Assembly (NCBI RefSeq): GCF_963666015.1
Contig: NZ_OY762555.1
Span: 620,001 to 684,000, forward strand
Direction of reading: 5' to 3'
DNA: 64,000 bases
DNA from: an uncultured Sphaerochaeta sp.
GTDB lineage: Bacteria; Spirochaetota; Spirochaetia; Sphaerochaetales; Sphaerochaetaceae
In this document: piece after piece, positions 55,058 through 63,130 of the stretch
How the letters are laid out: the number at the start of each line of letters is the position of its first letter
Position numbering within the stretch: position 1 is the stretch's first letter
Program-made: the position numbers and the translations under genes
Notes under the pieces: generated by a model
The model's database searches: none
The model's input: only the letters and a program-made list of their open reading frames with translations
What the model was told of the DNA's origin: nothing

Positions 55058-57076
55058 ATGCAATTCAATTTAGAAAAAGAGCTCAACCCTGAGCAGTGCA
55101 AAGCTGCATCCACTTTGCACGGACCTCTGCTTGTCATAGCCGGGGCCGGGAGTGGAAAAACGAGGATGCTGACCTTCCGCATCGCACATATGCTGGAGAA
55201 AGGGATCAATGAACACTCCATCCTTGCATTGACCTTCACCAATAAGGCTGCAAAGGAGATGGCACAACGGGTGCGTGCCCTCACTGGCTTGCCATTGAAG
55301 AAACTTACCACGACCACTTTCCATGCTTTTGGCATGGGAGTTCTCAAGCAGTATATCCAGCATTTGGGATTCAAGAATAATTTCACTGTCTATGATACCA
55401 ATGACAGGAAAGCCTTGATGAAGGAAGTAATCCAGAATCTTGACTATGTTGTTGAGAGCTTTGACTTGTTTGAGCTTTCATCGTTGTTCAGCGACATCAA
55501 GACAAAGCGTAAGGTCTTTGGCCCCAATGCCTCTGACAAGATCAGGAATCTTTACTACGAGTACGAGAAGCACCTCAAGGCATACAATGCTGTAGATTTT
55601 GATGACCTGATCATGAAACCACTTGAGTTGTTTGACAAGCATCCTGAAATCCTCGATGAGCTCAGGACACGGTACAGCCACATCCTTGTTGATGAGTTCC
55701 AGGATACTTCCCTTTCTCAGTACCGTATGGTTGAACTTCTCGCACAGGAGAGCCGTAATCTCTGCGTGGTTGGCGATGATGACCAGTCCATCTACAGCTG
55801 GAGAGGCGCTAACTATGAGAATCTGGTAATGTTTGAGCGTGAATTCCCAGAGCGTCTGGAAGTGAAGCTCGAGCGCAACTACCGATCCACGGGGAATATC
55901 CTCGAGGCGGCGAACCGCCTGATCGTAAACAACCAGGTGAGGAAGGATAAAAAGCTCTGGACTGACAGCGGTAAAGGGTCCTCTATCCGTCTAATCCACC
56001 CTGCCCAGGACGAGGATGAGGCTTCAACCATTGCAGATGAGATCCTCATGATCCACAAGAAGGAAGATCGCCCCTTCAGCGATTTCGGGGTATTGGTGCG
56101 TACCAATAGCCTGATAGCCATCCTTGAGACCAAGTTCACCGAACGTGGTATTCCTTCCCAGGTAACCGGCGGGCAGAGTTTCTTCGACAGAAAGGAGATC
56201 AGGGACATTGTAAGTTACCTGAAGGTGATCGCCAACCAGGATGATGACATCAACCTACTCAGGATCGTCAACACTCCAAGAAGAGGGATTGGCAGAACTA
56301 CACTCGAGAAGATGCGTAAAGTTGCTGATGACCATAAGTGTTCTCTCTTCAGTGCATTATCCTTGATGAGCATTTCTACCGATGGACAGGTTAAGGAAGC
56401 GATGAAACGCACACTGAAGCGGTTCGCTGATATGATTGAGGCGTATCACTACCAACTGTTCAATACCAATACCCAGAGGAACCAGATACTCAGGACATTG
56501 ATTCAGGAAATAGGGTACAAGCAGCATATAGAGAATGAGCATCCCGACAATGAAGCCTTTGCTGCGTATAAGATGAAAGGTGTCAGCATGCTCTGTGACA
56601 TGCTCGCGCGGTGGGAAAGGAACCCTGAGAACAGGAATGCTTCCATATTTGACTACCTGAACAGGATCAGTCTTGCAGGCAAAGAGAATCCTGAGGAAGA
56701 GGATGCAGGGAAGATTGCCCTGATGACCATCCACGCCTCCAAGGGACTGGAGTTTGATACCGTATACCTCGCAGGGGTGGAAGATCAGTACATTCCTCAT
56801 GCAAGGGCAATTGAAGAGAATCCTGCAAGCCTTGATGAGGAACGGCGACTCTTTTATGTAGCAATCACCCGTGCAAGGCGTGCGCTTATTATCAGCAGCT
56901 GCGAGAAGCGAAAAAGAGGATTCGAACTGGTAACCAGTATCCCTTCACGTTTCCTAGAGGAGATCCCCAAGGAATTGTTTGATGAGGTTGATCCAAACAA
57001 GCAGCTTTCCAGTGATGAGGTCAGTGACAAGCTGAGACTGCTCAAGGAACGACTGGCATCCAGGCAGGCGAGATGA
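55058..57076 (+). CDS. UvrD/PcrA/Rep-family ATP-dependent DNA helicase
   Basis: A 672-residue superfamily 1A 3'-5' helicase. All motifs are present: GAGSGKTRMLTFRI, VDEFQDTS, GDDDQSIYSWRGA, ERNYRST, IHASKGLEFDTVYLAG and YVAITRARRAL. The length is closer to Rep than to UvrD/PcrA, and no UvrB- or RNA-polymerase-binding Tudor tail is obvious. It ends directly beside the stop of the convergent secreted-protein gene. Confidence 0.93.
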   Translation: MQFNLEKELNPEQCKAASTLHGPLLVIAGAGSGKTRMLTFRIAHMLEKGINEHSILALTFTNKAAKEMAQRVRALTGLPLKKLTTTTFHAFGMGVLKQYIQHLGFKNNFTVYDTNDRKALMKEVIQNLDYVVESFDLFELSSLFSDIKTKRKVFGPNASDKIRNLYYEYEKHLKAYNAVDFDDLIMKPLELFDKHPEILDELRTRYSHILVDEFQDTSLSQYRMVELLAQESRNLCVVGDDDQSIYSWRGANYENLVMFEREFPERLEVKLERNYRSTGNILEAANRLIVNNQVRKDKKLWTDSGKGSSIRLIHPAQDEDEASTIADEILMIHKKEDRPFSDFGVLVRTNSLIAILETKFTERGIPSQVTGGQSFFDRKEIRDIVSYLKVIANQDDDINLLRIVNTPRRGIGRTTLEKMRKVADDHKCSLFSALSLMSISTDGQVKEAMKRTLKRFADMIEAYHYQLFNTNTQRNQILRTLIQEIGYKQHIENEHPDNEAFAAYKMKGVSMLCDMLARWERNPENRNASIFDYLNRISLAGKENPEEEDAGKIALMTIHASKGLEFDTVYLAGVEDQYIPHARAIEENPASLDEERRLFYVAITRARRALIISSCEKRKRGFELVTSIPSRFLEEIPKELFDEVDPNKQLSSDEVSDKLRLLKERLASRQAR

Positions 57077-58228
57077 TTAATCAGGGTTGGTTATTGTTAC
57101 GATAATGGTAGCCGTATAGATACCGCTGACTTTATTCATTACTTCTGTCTCACTGATGCCACCGATACGAATATTGCGAGTATTCAAGACATCGGGTTGT
57201 AAGCCGGACCATGTGTAAGCTGTACCTTTTTCTATCTGCTGGTTCTCTAGATATAGATTGAAATTGATGGGAGCCCCAGAACCAATACTTGGAAAAAGTT
57301 GAAACGAGGAATTCTGAGATTGGTCAGTAAAGGTAAACTGCTGTGAATAATTGGTTCCCTGTGTCCCATTCATCACTTCTATGCGGGCCTCATTTATGGT
57401 TACCTTGTTGATCCCATATGCATCACTGAGCTCAAAATTGGATTCAGGCAAAAGAAAATTGATAAAAAAACTCTCTGTTACAGGCACCTCTCCATAGTAG
57501 AATCCAGGTGTATCGGGATCATCCGGGTTGGTATAACTACCTGGGTCAATAATTGGAGTGTTATCAGGGCCACTCGAACCGTCGGTTGTTACATAACTTC
57601 CTTGAGATTCCTTCACACTTCCCGAGCCTGTGGTATACGTCCCAACATTTGTATTTGGACTATCTGCCACGGCTACACTGAAGCGAGGGTTGAATCCAAG
57701 CGGCAAGGAAAATGGAGAATCCAATTTAAAATAAGATGCTGGTCGCCATCCACTTTGAGCATTCCTATTGGTACTATTTGTATTTACCAGATATAACTCT
57801 ACATAGAAAGGGTTTGCGTACACCGTATTGCTACTCCAAGAGATTATCGGACTGAGATTATTATAGAGAACCTGTAGGACTGGCTCTGAACCGAATCCAT
57901 TTGGATATGCAACAGATAAGATATAGAAATCATTGGTATTCGGATCAAAACTATCATTATCCCAATCCTTCATGAATCCTGTTAAAGGGATTTGATCACT
58001 CGCCTCTCCTATATTCACCAAAGAGGGACTATAAATTTCCCCTGTTGTCGAGGTTATAACAAAGGTTCCGAGTTTCGCACCCAACACTGTCGGGTGGGTG
58101 AAGGGGCCAGGAGAGATATCTAGGGTGATTGCACTTTCGCTCAAGTAAGTAGCAGTTACCTCAGCAAACAGTAACACTGGGGAAAGAGACAGGATAACAG
58201 CAAAACAAACCAGTCGAATCTTTTTCAT
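57077..58228 (-). CDS. Secreted beta-rich protein, possible SCPU/Csu-pilin-like C-terminus
   Basis: I do not recognise this protein firmly. Its 383 residues begin with a signal peptide (VCFAVILSLSPVLLFAE), followed by a Ser/Thr/Asn/Gly-rich body without Cys. A low-complexity hinge (Gly, Pro, Asp, Tyr) occurs at about 200-245. The last 90 residues, with SFQLFPSIG, YLENQQIEKGTAYTW and a final GIYTATIIVTITNPD, look like the final strand of spore-coat-U/Csu pilin-like folds. The divergent neighbour has a comparable ending. The two may be surface or fibre subunits; this is inference. Confidence 0.7.
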   Translation of the reverse strand: MKKIRLVCFAVILSLSPVLLFAEVTATYLSESAITLDISPGPFTHPTVLGAKLGTFVITSTTGEIYSPSLVNIGEASDQIPLTGFMKDWDNDSFDPNTNDFYILSVAYPNGFGSEPVLQVLYNNLSPIISWSSNTVYANPFYVELYLVNTNSTNRNAQSGWRPASYFKLDSPFSLPLGFNPRFSVAVADSPNTNVGTYTTGSGSVKESQGSYVTTDGSSGPDNTPIIDPGSYTNPDDPDTPGFYYGEVPVTESFFINFLLPESNFELSDAYGINKVTINEARIEVMNGTQGTNYSQQFTFTDQSQNSSFQLFPSIGSGAPINFNLYLENQQIEKGTAYTWSGLQPDVLNTRNIRIGGISETEVMNKVSGIYTATIIVTITNPD

Positions 58229-58451
58229 GAATCATGGATCCTATCTATTTGTAGTATACAATTGATTACCTTTCATACCTTTGTTCTTTTTATACCTTAT
58301 CAACCAACATAAATATATACAAGTATATGACATAACAGGTCCCTTAGTGATTATTTTAGATACTTCTATCCGTCGTTTTTTGGGTTCCCAGCCCACATTT
58401 GACACCGAATCAACCATTGACTGCTACCATCCTTGCCCCTACACTTTCAGT

Positions 58452-59603
58452 ATGAAAAAAAGTTGGTTACTAATTGCCATTTTTATCATACTCACAAATG
58501 GAATCCTTGTTGCAAAGAAGGATATAACGATAACATCGTCCTATGAAACTGAACAATATTTACAGTTTCAATATGGACCTCCTCCTGTGCTTTCCACTTT
58601 CAACTCAGGTGATATTGAAATTTATCCAGCCAATCTTTGTGCACTGCTTGGGACACTAACTCTTTGGACAAATGGAAACAATCTATTTGATCCAGAACTT
58701 ATTAATATAAGTGTGAGTACAAGCTTATTTATCGAAGGATATGTAAGAGATACTAATACTGGACAGATTGTTTATGAAGAACAGATCCCGGTTACACTAA
58801 GAGCTATTACTATCATAGGGGGGGCAGTTGCTGATTCTGTACTTGTAGAAAATGGAACGATTGACCTAGTATCTGGAGGGGGAAATGTGTTGCCTGGACA
58901 AGTAGACACACTGACCACCTATATTGTCATGATTGCTCCGGACTATGGATATGATTACTACATACCTGGTGTCTATTACTCATTGGATGAGAACAGTTCC
59001 ATTGGATCATTTGGAGTATCAGCTGACGGGCAGGGTCAACAAGAATTTGAAGAAATCCCAGTAGAGGTGGATGGCAGCGGAACGGCTACCCCTACAGCTC
59101 CTTTCATCCCTAGTGCTCCTGTTCCAGGAGACGAGGTCGAGATCCCCTTCGAAGGAGATGGCTTCCCTTATGAACACCAATACGCTTTCAGTATTATTAG
59201 TAATCCAGCGTCCTTTGACTTACAGGATGCCATTCTGGGAAATCGACCTGTTATAGCCACCTTGCAGCTGGAAGTAAGCCTAGCGGAAGAAAACACAGAG
59301 TACGGTGTTGAAATTGCTTTTACGAGCAAGGATCCAGATGGATTCAAGTTGCATCTAAATGGAGATCTCTCCGAGTACGAGATTCCATACCAACTCTATT
59401 TTGGATACGACCTTGAACCGATTCCCCATTCACAGTTCATTGAGTGGAGGAACCTCTTCACCAATAGCAGTACCTTTGCATCAATGGAAAAAACCATAAC
59501 TGTCTCGGTCAATGATGGTCCTGAATTGGGAGAAGCTCCTCAAGGACAGTACAGTGATACTGTTACGGTAAATATTATTCCTTTAGACACATTGAGCCCT
59601 TGA
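58452..59603 (+). CDS. Secreted beta-rich protein, paired with the divergent one at 57077-58228
   Basis: Unrecognised, 383 residues, the same length as its divergent neighbour. A signal peptide (LLIAIFIILTNGILVAKK) starts at ATG 58452; upstream codons are open from 58281 but look non-coding. The middle has a Pro/Ala/Thr hinge (about 210-240), and the C-terminal end reads GFKLHLNGD, IPYQLYFG, then PQGQYSDTVTVNIIP, a pattern like the last strand of SCPU/Csu-type pilin domains. No Cys-rich motif beyond one N-terminal Cys. The region looks AT-richer than neighbours. Confidence 0.68.
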   Translation: MKKSWLLIAIFIILTNGILVAKKDITITSSYETEQYLQFQYGPPPVLSTFNSGDIEIYPANLCALLGTLTLWTNGNNLFDPELINISVSTSLFIEGYVRDTNTGQIVYEEQIPVTLRAITIIGGAVADSVLVENGTIDLVSGGGNVLPGQVDTLTTYIVMIAPDYGYDYYIPGVYYSLDENSSIGSFGVSADGQGQQEFEEIPVEVDGSGTATPTAPFIPSAPVPGDEVEIPFEGDGFPYEHQYAFSIISNPASFDLQDAILGNRPVIATLQLEVSLAEENTEYGVEIAFTSKDPDGFKLHLNGDLSEYEIPYQLYFGYDLEPIPHSQFIEWRNLFTNSSTFASMEKTITVSVNDGPELGEAPQGQYSDTVTVNIIPLDTLSP

Positions 59604-59724
59604 TGGAGAGATGTATCACTTACTTTTTGTGTTTTTTAACCTTTTAGACTCACAGGATGCGTGCATCGAAGCTACTAGATCATCCAGTAATTCATTGTCA
59701 CCTATACCACATTTATCACCTAAT

Positions 59725-61524
59725 TCAACCAGCTCCATTCTTCCTCTTCTCTGCAATGAAGGAAAGTGAAATTGAACCCTTCCCCGCATGGAGGGCAATG
59801 ACTGGAGAAGCCTGCTCTACGAACATAGGTTTGATTCCTGTTTTCTGTTCTACTATCTGCGAAACAGAGGTAGCCAGCCCTGCATCGCCGATGTAAGAAA
59901 GACCATAGGCTTGGATACCCGATTCCCTATATACTTTCATGAACCGTCCTACCAAGGCAGAAATACTTCCGGCTCTGGATAATCGTATGCCATGGAAGGC
60001 TCCACCACCTTCCTTGGTAAGCCCTACAACTGGTTTGAGATGCAGTTTCAACAGCAAGGAACCAAGCTTCTTTGGGATTCTACCACCGGCCACCATCATC
60101 TCGAGCGATTGGACCGATACCAATATCGTGGTACGTTCTGCAGTTTCTCGGATGTGCTGTAAGAGTGACTCACCCTGCTTTCCCCTCGCTATTACTCGTG
60201 CCGCTTCTTCGGCTACAAGAGCTTGAGCCGAGGCATTGAGCTTCGTGTCGATGATGGAAATATCGGCACCTCTCTCTTGCAACGCTTTTGCTGCAACTCG
60301 ATATGCATTATACGTGCCACTAAGTTTTGAAGAGACTGAAAGCACTACAATATGCTCATAGTGTTGTGTAAGAAACTCCAGATGGCGCTGGATCTCCCCT
60401 ATTGAAGGCATCGAAGAGGATACCTTTTGAGAGAGAGTATCCATAATATTCAACAACAAGGGAGATGAAATAGTAATACGGTCAAAATAGGATGTCTCCC
60501 CAATCTGTATGATCTGAGGAATCCTGTAGATCCGTAGCTCATCAACCACAGCTTGGGGAATATCTGCTGAGGAGTCTGTGACGATGACTGTACTGGAAAT
60601 ACGTGAACTGACAGCAAGCTGCTGCATGTACATGTCATCGACTTTTTGTTCCTCTATTCGGGAACAACGACCAAGCCGTTCAAACATCAAGGCGGGGTCA
60701 TCAGTATGAATATGTATCTTCATCTGATTCTCATAGCTTCCAATCACCAGAGAATCCCCAAGCCGTATCACGGCATCTTTCACGCGCTGCACTTCTCCTT
60801 CAGGAATACGTAGGAGCGCCTCCGTACAGTAGCGGTAAGTACCATTCTCATGGGTGTGGGTACTCTCATGCCCATCCATTGCTACATGTACAAGCAGATC
60901 AGTTTCAGAGAACTCTCTCCCAGGGTTCAGGATATACTGATCAATGCCTTCCAGGATGGAAACAAATGCTTTGGCACCCGCATCCACTACCCCTAACTGT
61001 TTGAGAATTTCCATCTGGTTGGTTGTTTCTTTCTCCGCTTTTCGTGCTGCACGAAGGGCACGACGCAACTGAATTGGAATGGGAATGTCTGATCCTTCTG
61101 CCCGGGAGAGTTGATTTGCCCAACTTCTCATAACCGTAAGTATAGTTCCTTCAATAGGAGTCTCAACTGCATTGTAGGCTTCAGCAACTGCAGCCTTTGC
61201 TGAGTTTATGAATGCGTTGAAAGTAAGTTCCTCGAAATCCTGAGCAATGAGAGAGAATCCGTGAAAGAACTGGGCGATGATCATACCGGAATTGCCTCTT
61301 GCCCCGATAAGTGCTGCCCGTGCAAAATTGTCTGAGATATCTGCTACAGATCCCGATCCATCCGTATTGGAGAGGATCGACTTAAGCGTATGGGTTATGT
61401 TCGATCCTGTATCTCCATCGGCGACCGGAAACACATTGATGGTGTTGATCTTTTGCATGTTTTCCCGAAGATGATAAAAACCAAAGGTCAATGAACTATA
61501 AAGATCTTTTCCTGATATGGTCAT
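59725..61524 (-). CDS. Fused fatty acid kinase: FakA-like DhaL part plus DegV/FakB fatty-acid-binding part
   Basis: A 599-residue cytoplasmic protein. Residues 1-200 form a DhaL/Dak2 ATP-binding domain (NVFPVADGDTGSNITHT at about 30-46, GARGNSG at 74-80). Residues 225-305 match the FakA linker domain (YRYCTEALLRI, KIHIHTDDP). From 313 a complete DegV protein follows: VIVTDSSADIP, SSKLSGTYNA (398-407), VAGGRIPKK. In firmicutes FakA phosphorylates fatty acids bound to a separate FakB; here both appear in one chain, in place of the FakA C-terminal domain. The start ATG at 61524, five bases after AAGGAG, overlaps the plsY stop. Confidence 0.88.
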   Translation of the reverse strand: MTISGKDLYSSLTFGFYHLRENMQKINTINVFPVADGDTGSNITHTLKSILSNTDGSGSVADISDNFARAALIGARGNSGMIIAQFFHGFSLIAQDFEELTFNAFINSAKAAVAEAYNAVETPIEGTILTVMRSWANQLSRAEGSDIPIPIQLRRALRAARKAEKETTNQMEILKQLGVVDAGAKAFVSILEGIDQYILNPGREFSETDLLVHVAMDGHESTHTHENGTYRYCTEALLRIPEGEVQRVKDAVIRLGDSLVIGSYENQMKIHIHTDDPALMFERLGRCSRIEEQKVDDMYMQQLAVSSRISSTVIVTDSSADIPQAVVDELRIYRIPQIIQIGETSYFDRITISSPLLLNIMDTLSQKVSSSMPSIGEIQRHLEFLTQHYEHIVVLSVSSKLSGTYNAYRVAAKALQERGADISIIDTKLNASAQALVAEEAARVIARGKQGESLLQHIRETAERTTILVSVQSLEMMVAGGRIPKKLGSLLLKLHLKPVVGLTKEGGGAFHGIRLSRAGSISALVGRFMKVYRESGIQAYGLSYIGDAGLATSVSQIVEQKTGIKPMFVEQASPVIALHAGKGSISLSFIAEKRKNGAG

Positions 61525-62159
61525 GAGCGCTCCTTGTCAGCAAATACACTGAACTTTGGTTCCGTGTGGAGTATCAGACGATGTATGTTCGTCCTGTGAG
61601 TGAAGAGAATCAACAAGGCCAACAGTCCAAGAAAAACCAATCTGGAATACTCGATCGGTTGTCCTTGAATGCCGGAGAACAGTAGATAGTATGGAATGAG
61701 TGCACCATAGGTCGTCATGGAAGCAAGGGATATATACCGACTCGCTAGTGCAACGGAAAAGAAAACTACCAGACCGGCAAGTATTGCAAAAGGAAAGAGG
61801 ATTGCAATAACCCCTGCTCCGGTAGCTACCCCTTTGCCTCCCCTATGGGAAGGAAGAAATGGGGTATAGATATGACCGAGAATGGTGGCCATACCAATAC
61901 ACAGAAGTGAAATGGTTGGCAAGGAAGTAAAAAGAATTGCAACAAAGGAGGGAATTACACCTTTGAGCAAGTCAATCACTCCTACCATGACACCAAAACG
62001 GAAGCCAAGTGTTCTACTCGTATTGGTAGCCCCAAGATTTCCGCTGCCCCTCTCGCGTAAATCAACGTGCTTTTTCCTAGCAACAAGATGAGCGGTAGGG
62101 ATACCTCCAAAAACATAACCAAAGAGACAGAAAGCAGCTACTATCAACAGATTGCTCAT
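61521..62159 (-). CDS. plsY: Acyl-phosphate:glycerol-3-phosphate acyltransferase PlsY
   Basis: Transfers the acyl group of acyl-phosphate to glycerol-3-phosphate, the first step of phospholipid synthesis. The 212-residue membrane protein has the three family motifs: SGNLGATNTSR, HRGGKGVATGAG and THRTNIHR. ATG at 62159 follows AGAGG by five bases and touches the stop of the DUF1295 gene. Four-base overlap with the kinase gene, whose product should be acyl-phosphate, fits a direct pathway. Confidence 0.95.
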   Translation of the reverse strand: MSNLLIVAAFCLFGYVFGGIPTAHLVARKKHVDLRERGSGNLGATNTSRTLGFRFGVMVGVIDLLKGVIPSFVAILFTSLPTISLLCIGMATILGHIYTPFLPSHRGGKGVATGAGVIAILFPFAILAGLVVFFSVALASRYISLASMTTYGALIPYYLLFSGIQGQPIEYSRLVFLGLLALLILFTHRTNIHRLILHTEPKFSVFADKERS

Positions 62160-62923
62160 CAAGACCTCTTTTTCCAAGGAATAAACAGTGAGGTTTGTCG
62201 TACATAAGCTTGGTAGTATGCTTCACTACCATACTTCTCTTTCCAGGATTTCTCCAAAAGGTTGACTCCGCTTACAAACAGTAACAACAGGGTTATGAAC
62301 ACCGGTCCAAGGACAACGAGAAAATCAAACCCTTTCAGATAAGGGAGGACCATCACGAAGATTCCCCACCAGACCAATATCTCGCCAAAGTAGTTCGGAT
62401 GACGGCTATACGCCCATACTCCAGAGGTGATGAGCTTCTTGGGATGCTTCTTCTTGAAAGTATTTTTCTGATAATCTGCAATAGTCTCATAAATCAAACC
62501 GAACAGTGAGATGACCAATCCTATTGCAAGAAAGGGATAATTTAGCACCAAGCCAATCTGCCCCATTGCAAACGTCACTGGCAACAGAATAATCCATACC
62601 GCAGTTGCCTGGAGAAGCCAAAAAGTACCGAAACGTACAAATGAGTCGCGTTTATCATCGAAGCGATGATCCACTTTCGTAGCAAGGATGCGACTGAGCA
62701 GATAAAAACCCAAACGCAAGGCCCACAGAGACACCATACCAAGCAATACTGTCTGCAACAGTGCTTTCTCTGCATGTATCAGGTACAGATAGAGCGTAGC
62801 GATCAAGAAGCTCAAGCTATAGGAAAGATCTGTAACAACATCGGTCTTTTGTATAAAGGCATAAATAAAGAACAGGGTATTGATGCCAAAAGCTATGACA
62901 AGGATCTCAAGAAATAGATTCAT
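62159..62923 (-). CDS. DUF1295 membrane protein (steroid 5-alpha-reductase/ICMT-like fold)
   Basis: A 254-residue polytopic membrane protein. The signature WAYSRHPNYFGEILVWWG near the C-terminus places it in DUF1295, related to 3-oxo-5-alpha-steroid dehydrogenase and isoprenylcysteine methyltransferase folds. The substrate is probably a lipid. First gene of the DUF1295-plsY-kinase operon. ATG at 62923 is six bases after AGGAG. Confidence 0.88.
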   Translation of the reverse strand: MNLFLEILVIAFGINTLFFIYAFIQKTDVVTDLSYSLSFLIATLYLYLIHAEKALLQTVLLGMVSLWALRLGFYLLSRILATKVDHRFDDKRDSFVRFGTFWLLQATAVWIILLPVTFAMGQIGLVLNYPFLAIGLVISLFGLIYETIADYQKNTFKKKHPKKLITSGVWAYSRHPNYFGEILVWWGIFVMVLPYLKGFDFLVVLGPVFITLLLLFVSGVNLLEKSWKEKYGSEAYYQAYVRQTSLFIPWKKRS

Positions 62924-63027
62924 GGAAGGCTCCTATTGCAAATAATATTCTATTAATACACTGTAACAATATTACATACTACCATAAGAAATTCAATCTA
63001 GCGATATCTGTTTATACAAACATGCTT

Positions 63028-63050
63028 ATTTGTACAAAGACTGTACAAAT
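63028..63050. promoter_or_regulatory. Perfect 9-bp inverted repeat upstream of the lipid operon
   Basis: ATTTGTACA and TGTACAAAT are separated by five bases in an AT-rich gap (62924-63130), 105 bases before the DUF1295 start. No T-run on either strand marks it as a terminator. It could be an operator for the operon or a relic of the flanking insertion sequence. Confidence 0.4.
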
Positions 63051-63094
63051 TTATATTTTCTTACTTGTTTTGATACATTTGGAGCTAAGCCCTC

Positions 63095-63130
63095 TGTCAA
63101 GACAGGTATCATGAAAAATAACGAATATTC
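63095..63130 (-). mobile_element. Possible right end of the IS3-family element
   Basis: The transposase stop is at 63131. A TGTCAAGACAG sequence at 63095-63105 starts with TG, as IS3-type ends often do, and contains the small palindrome CTGTCAAGACAG. The other end is outside the window, so neither the inverted repeats nor the target duplication can be checked. Confidence 0.25.

Noticed and set aside
58281..58451. Upstream in-frame extension of the secreted protein
   Set aside because: The extra 57 codons put the signal peptide in the middle of the chain; ATG at 58452 followed by Lys-Lys and a hydrophobic stretch is the proper start.
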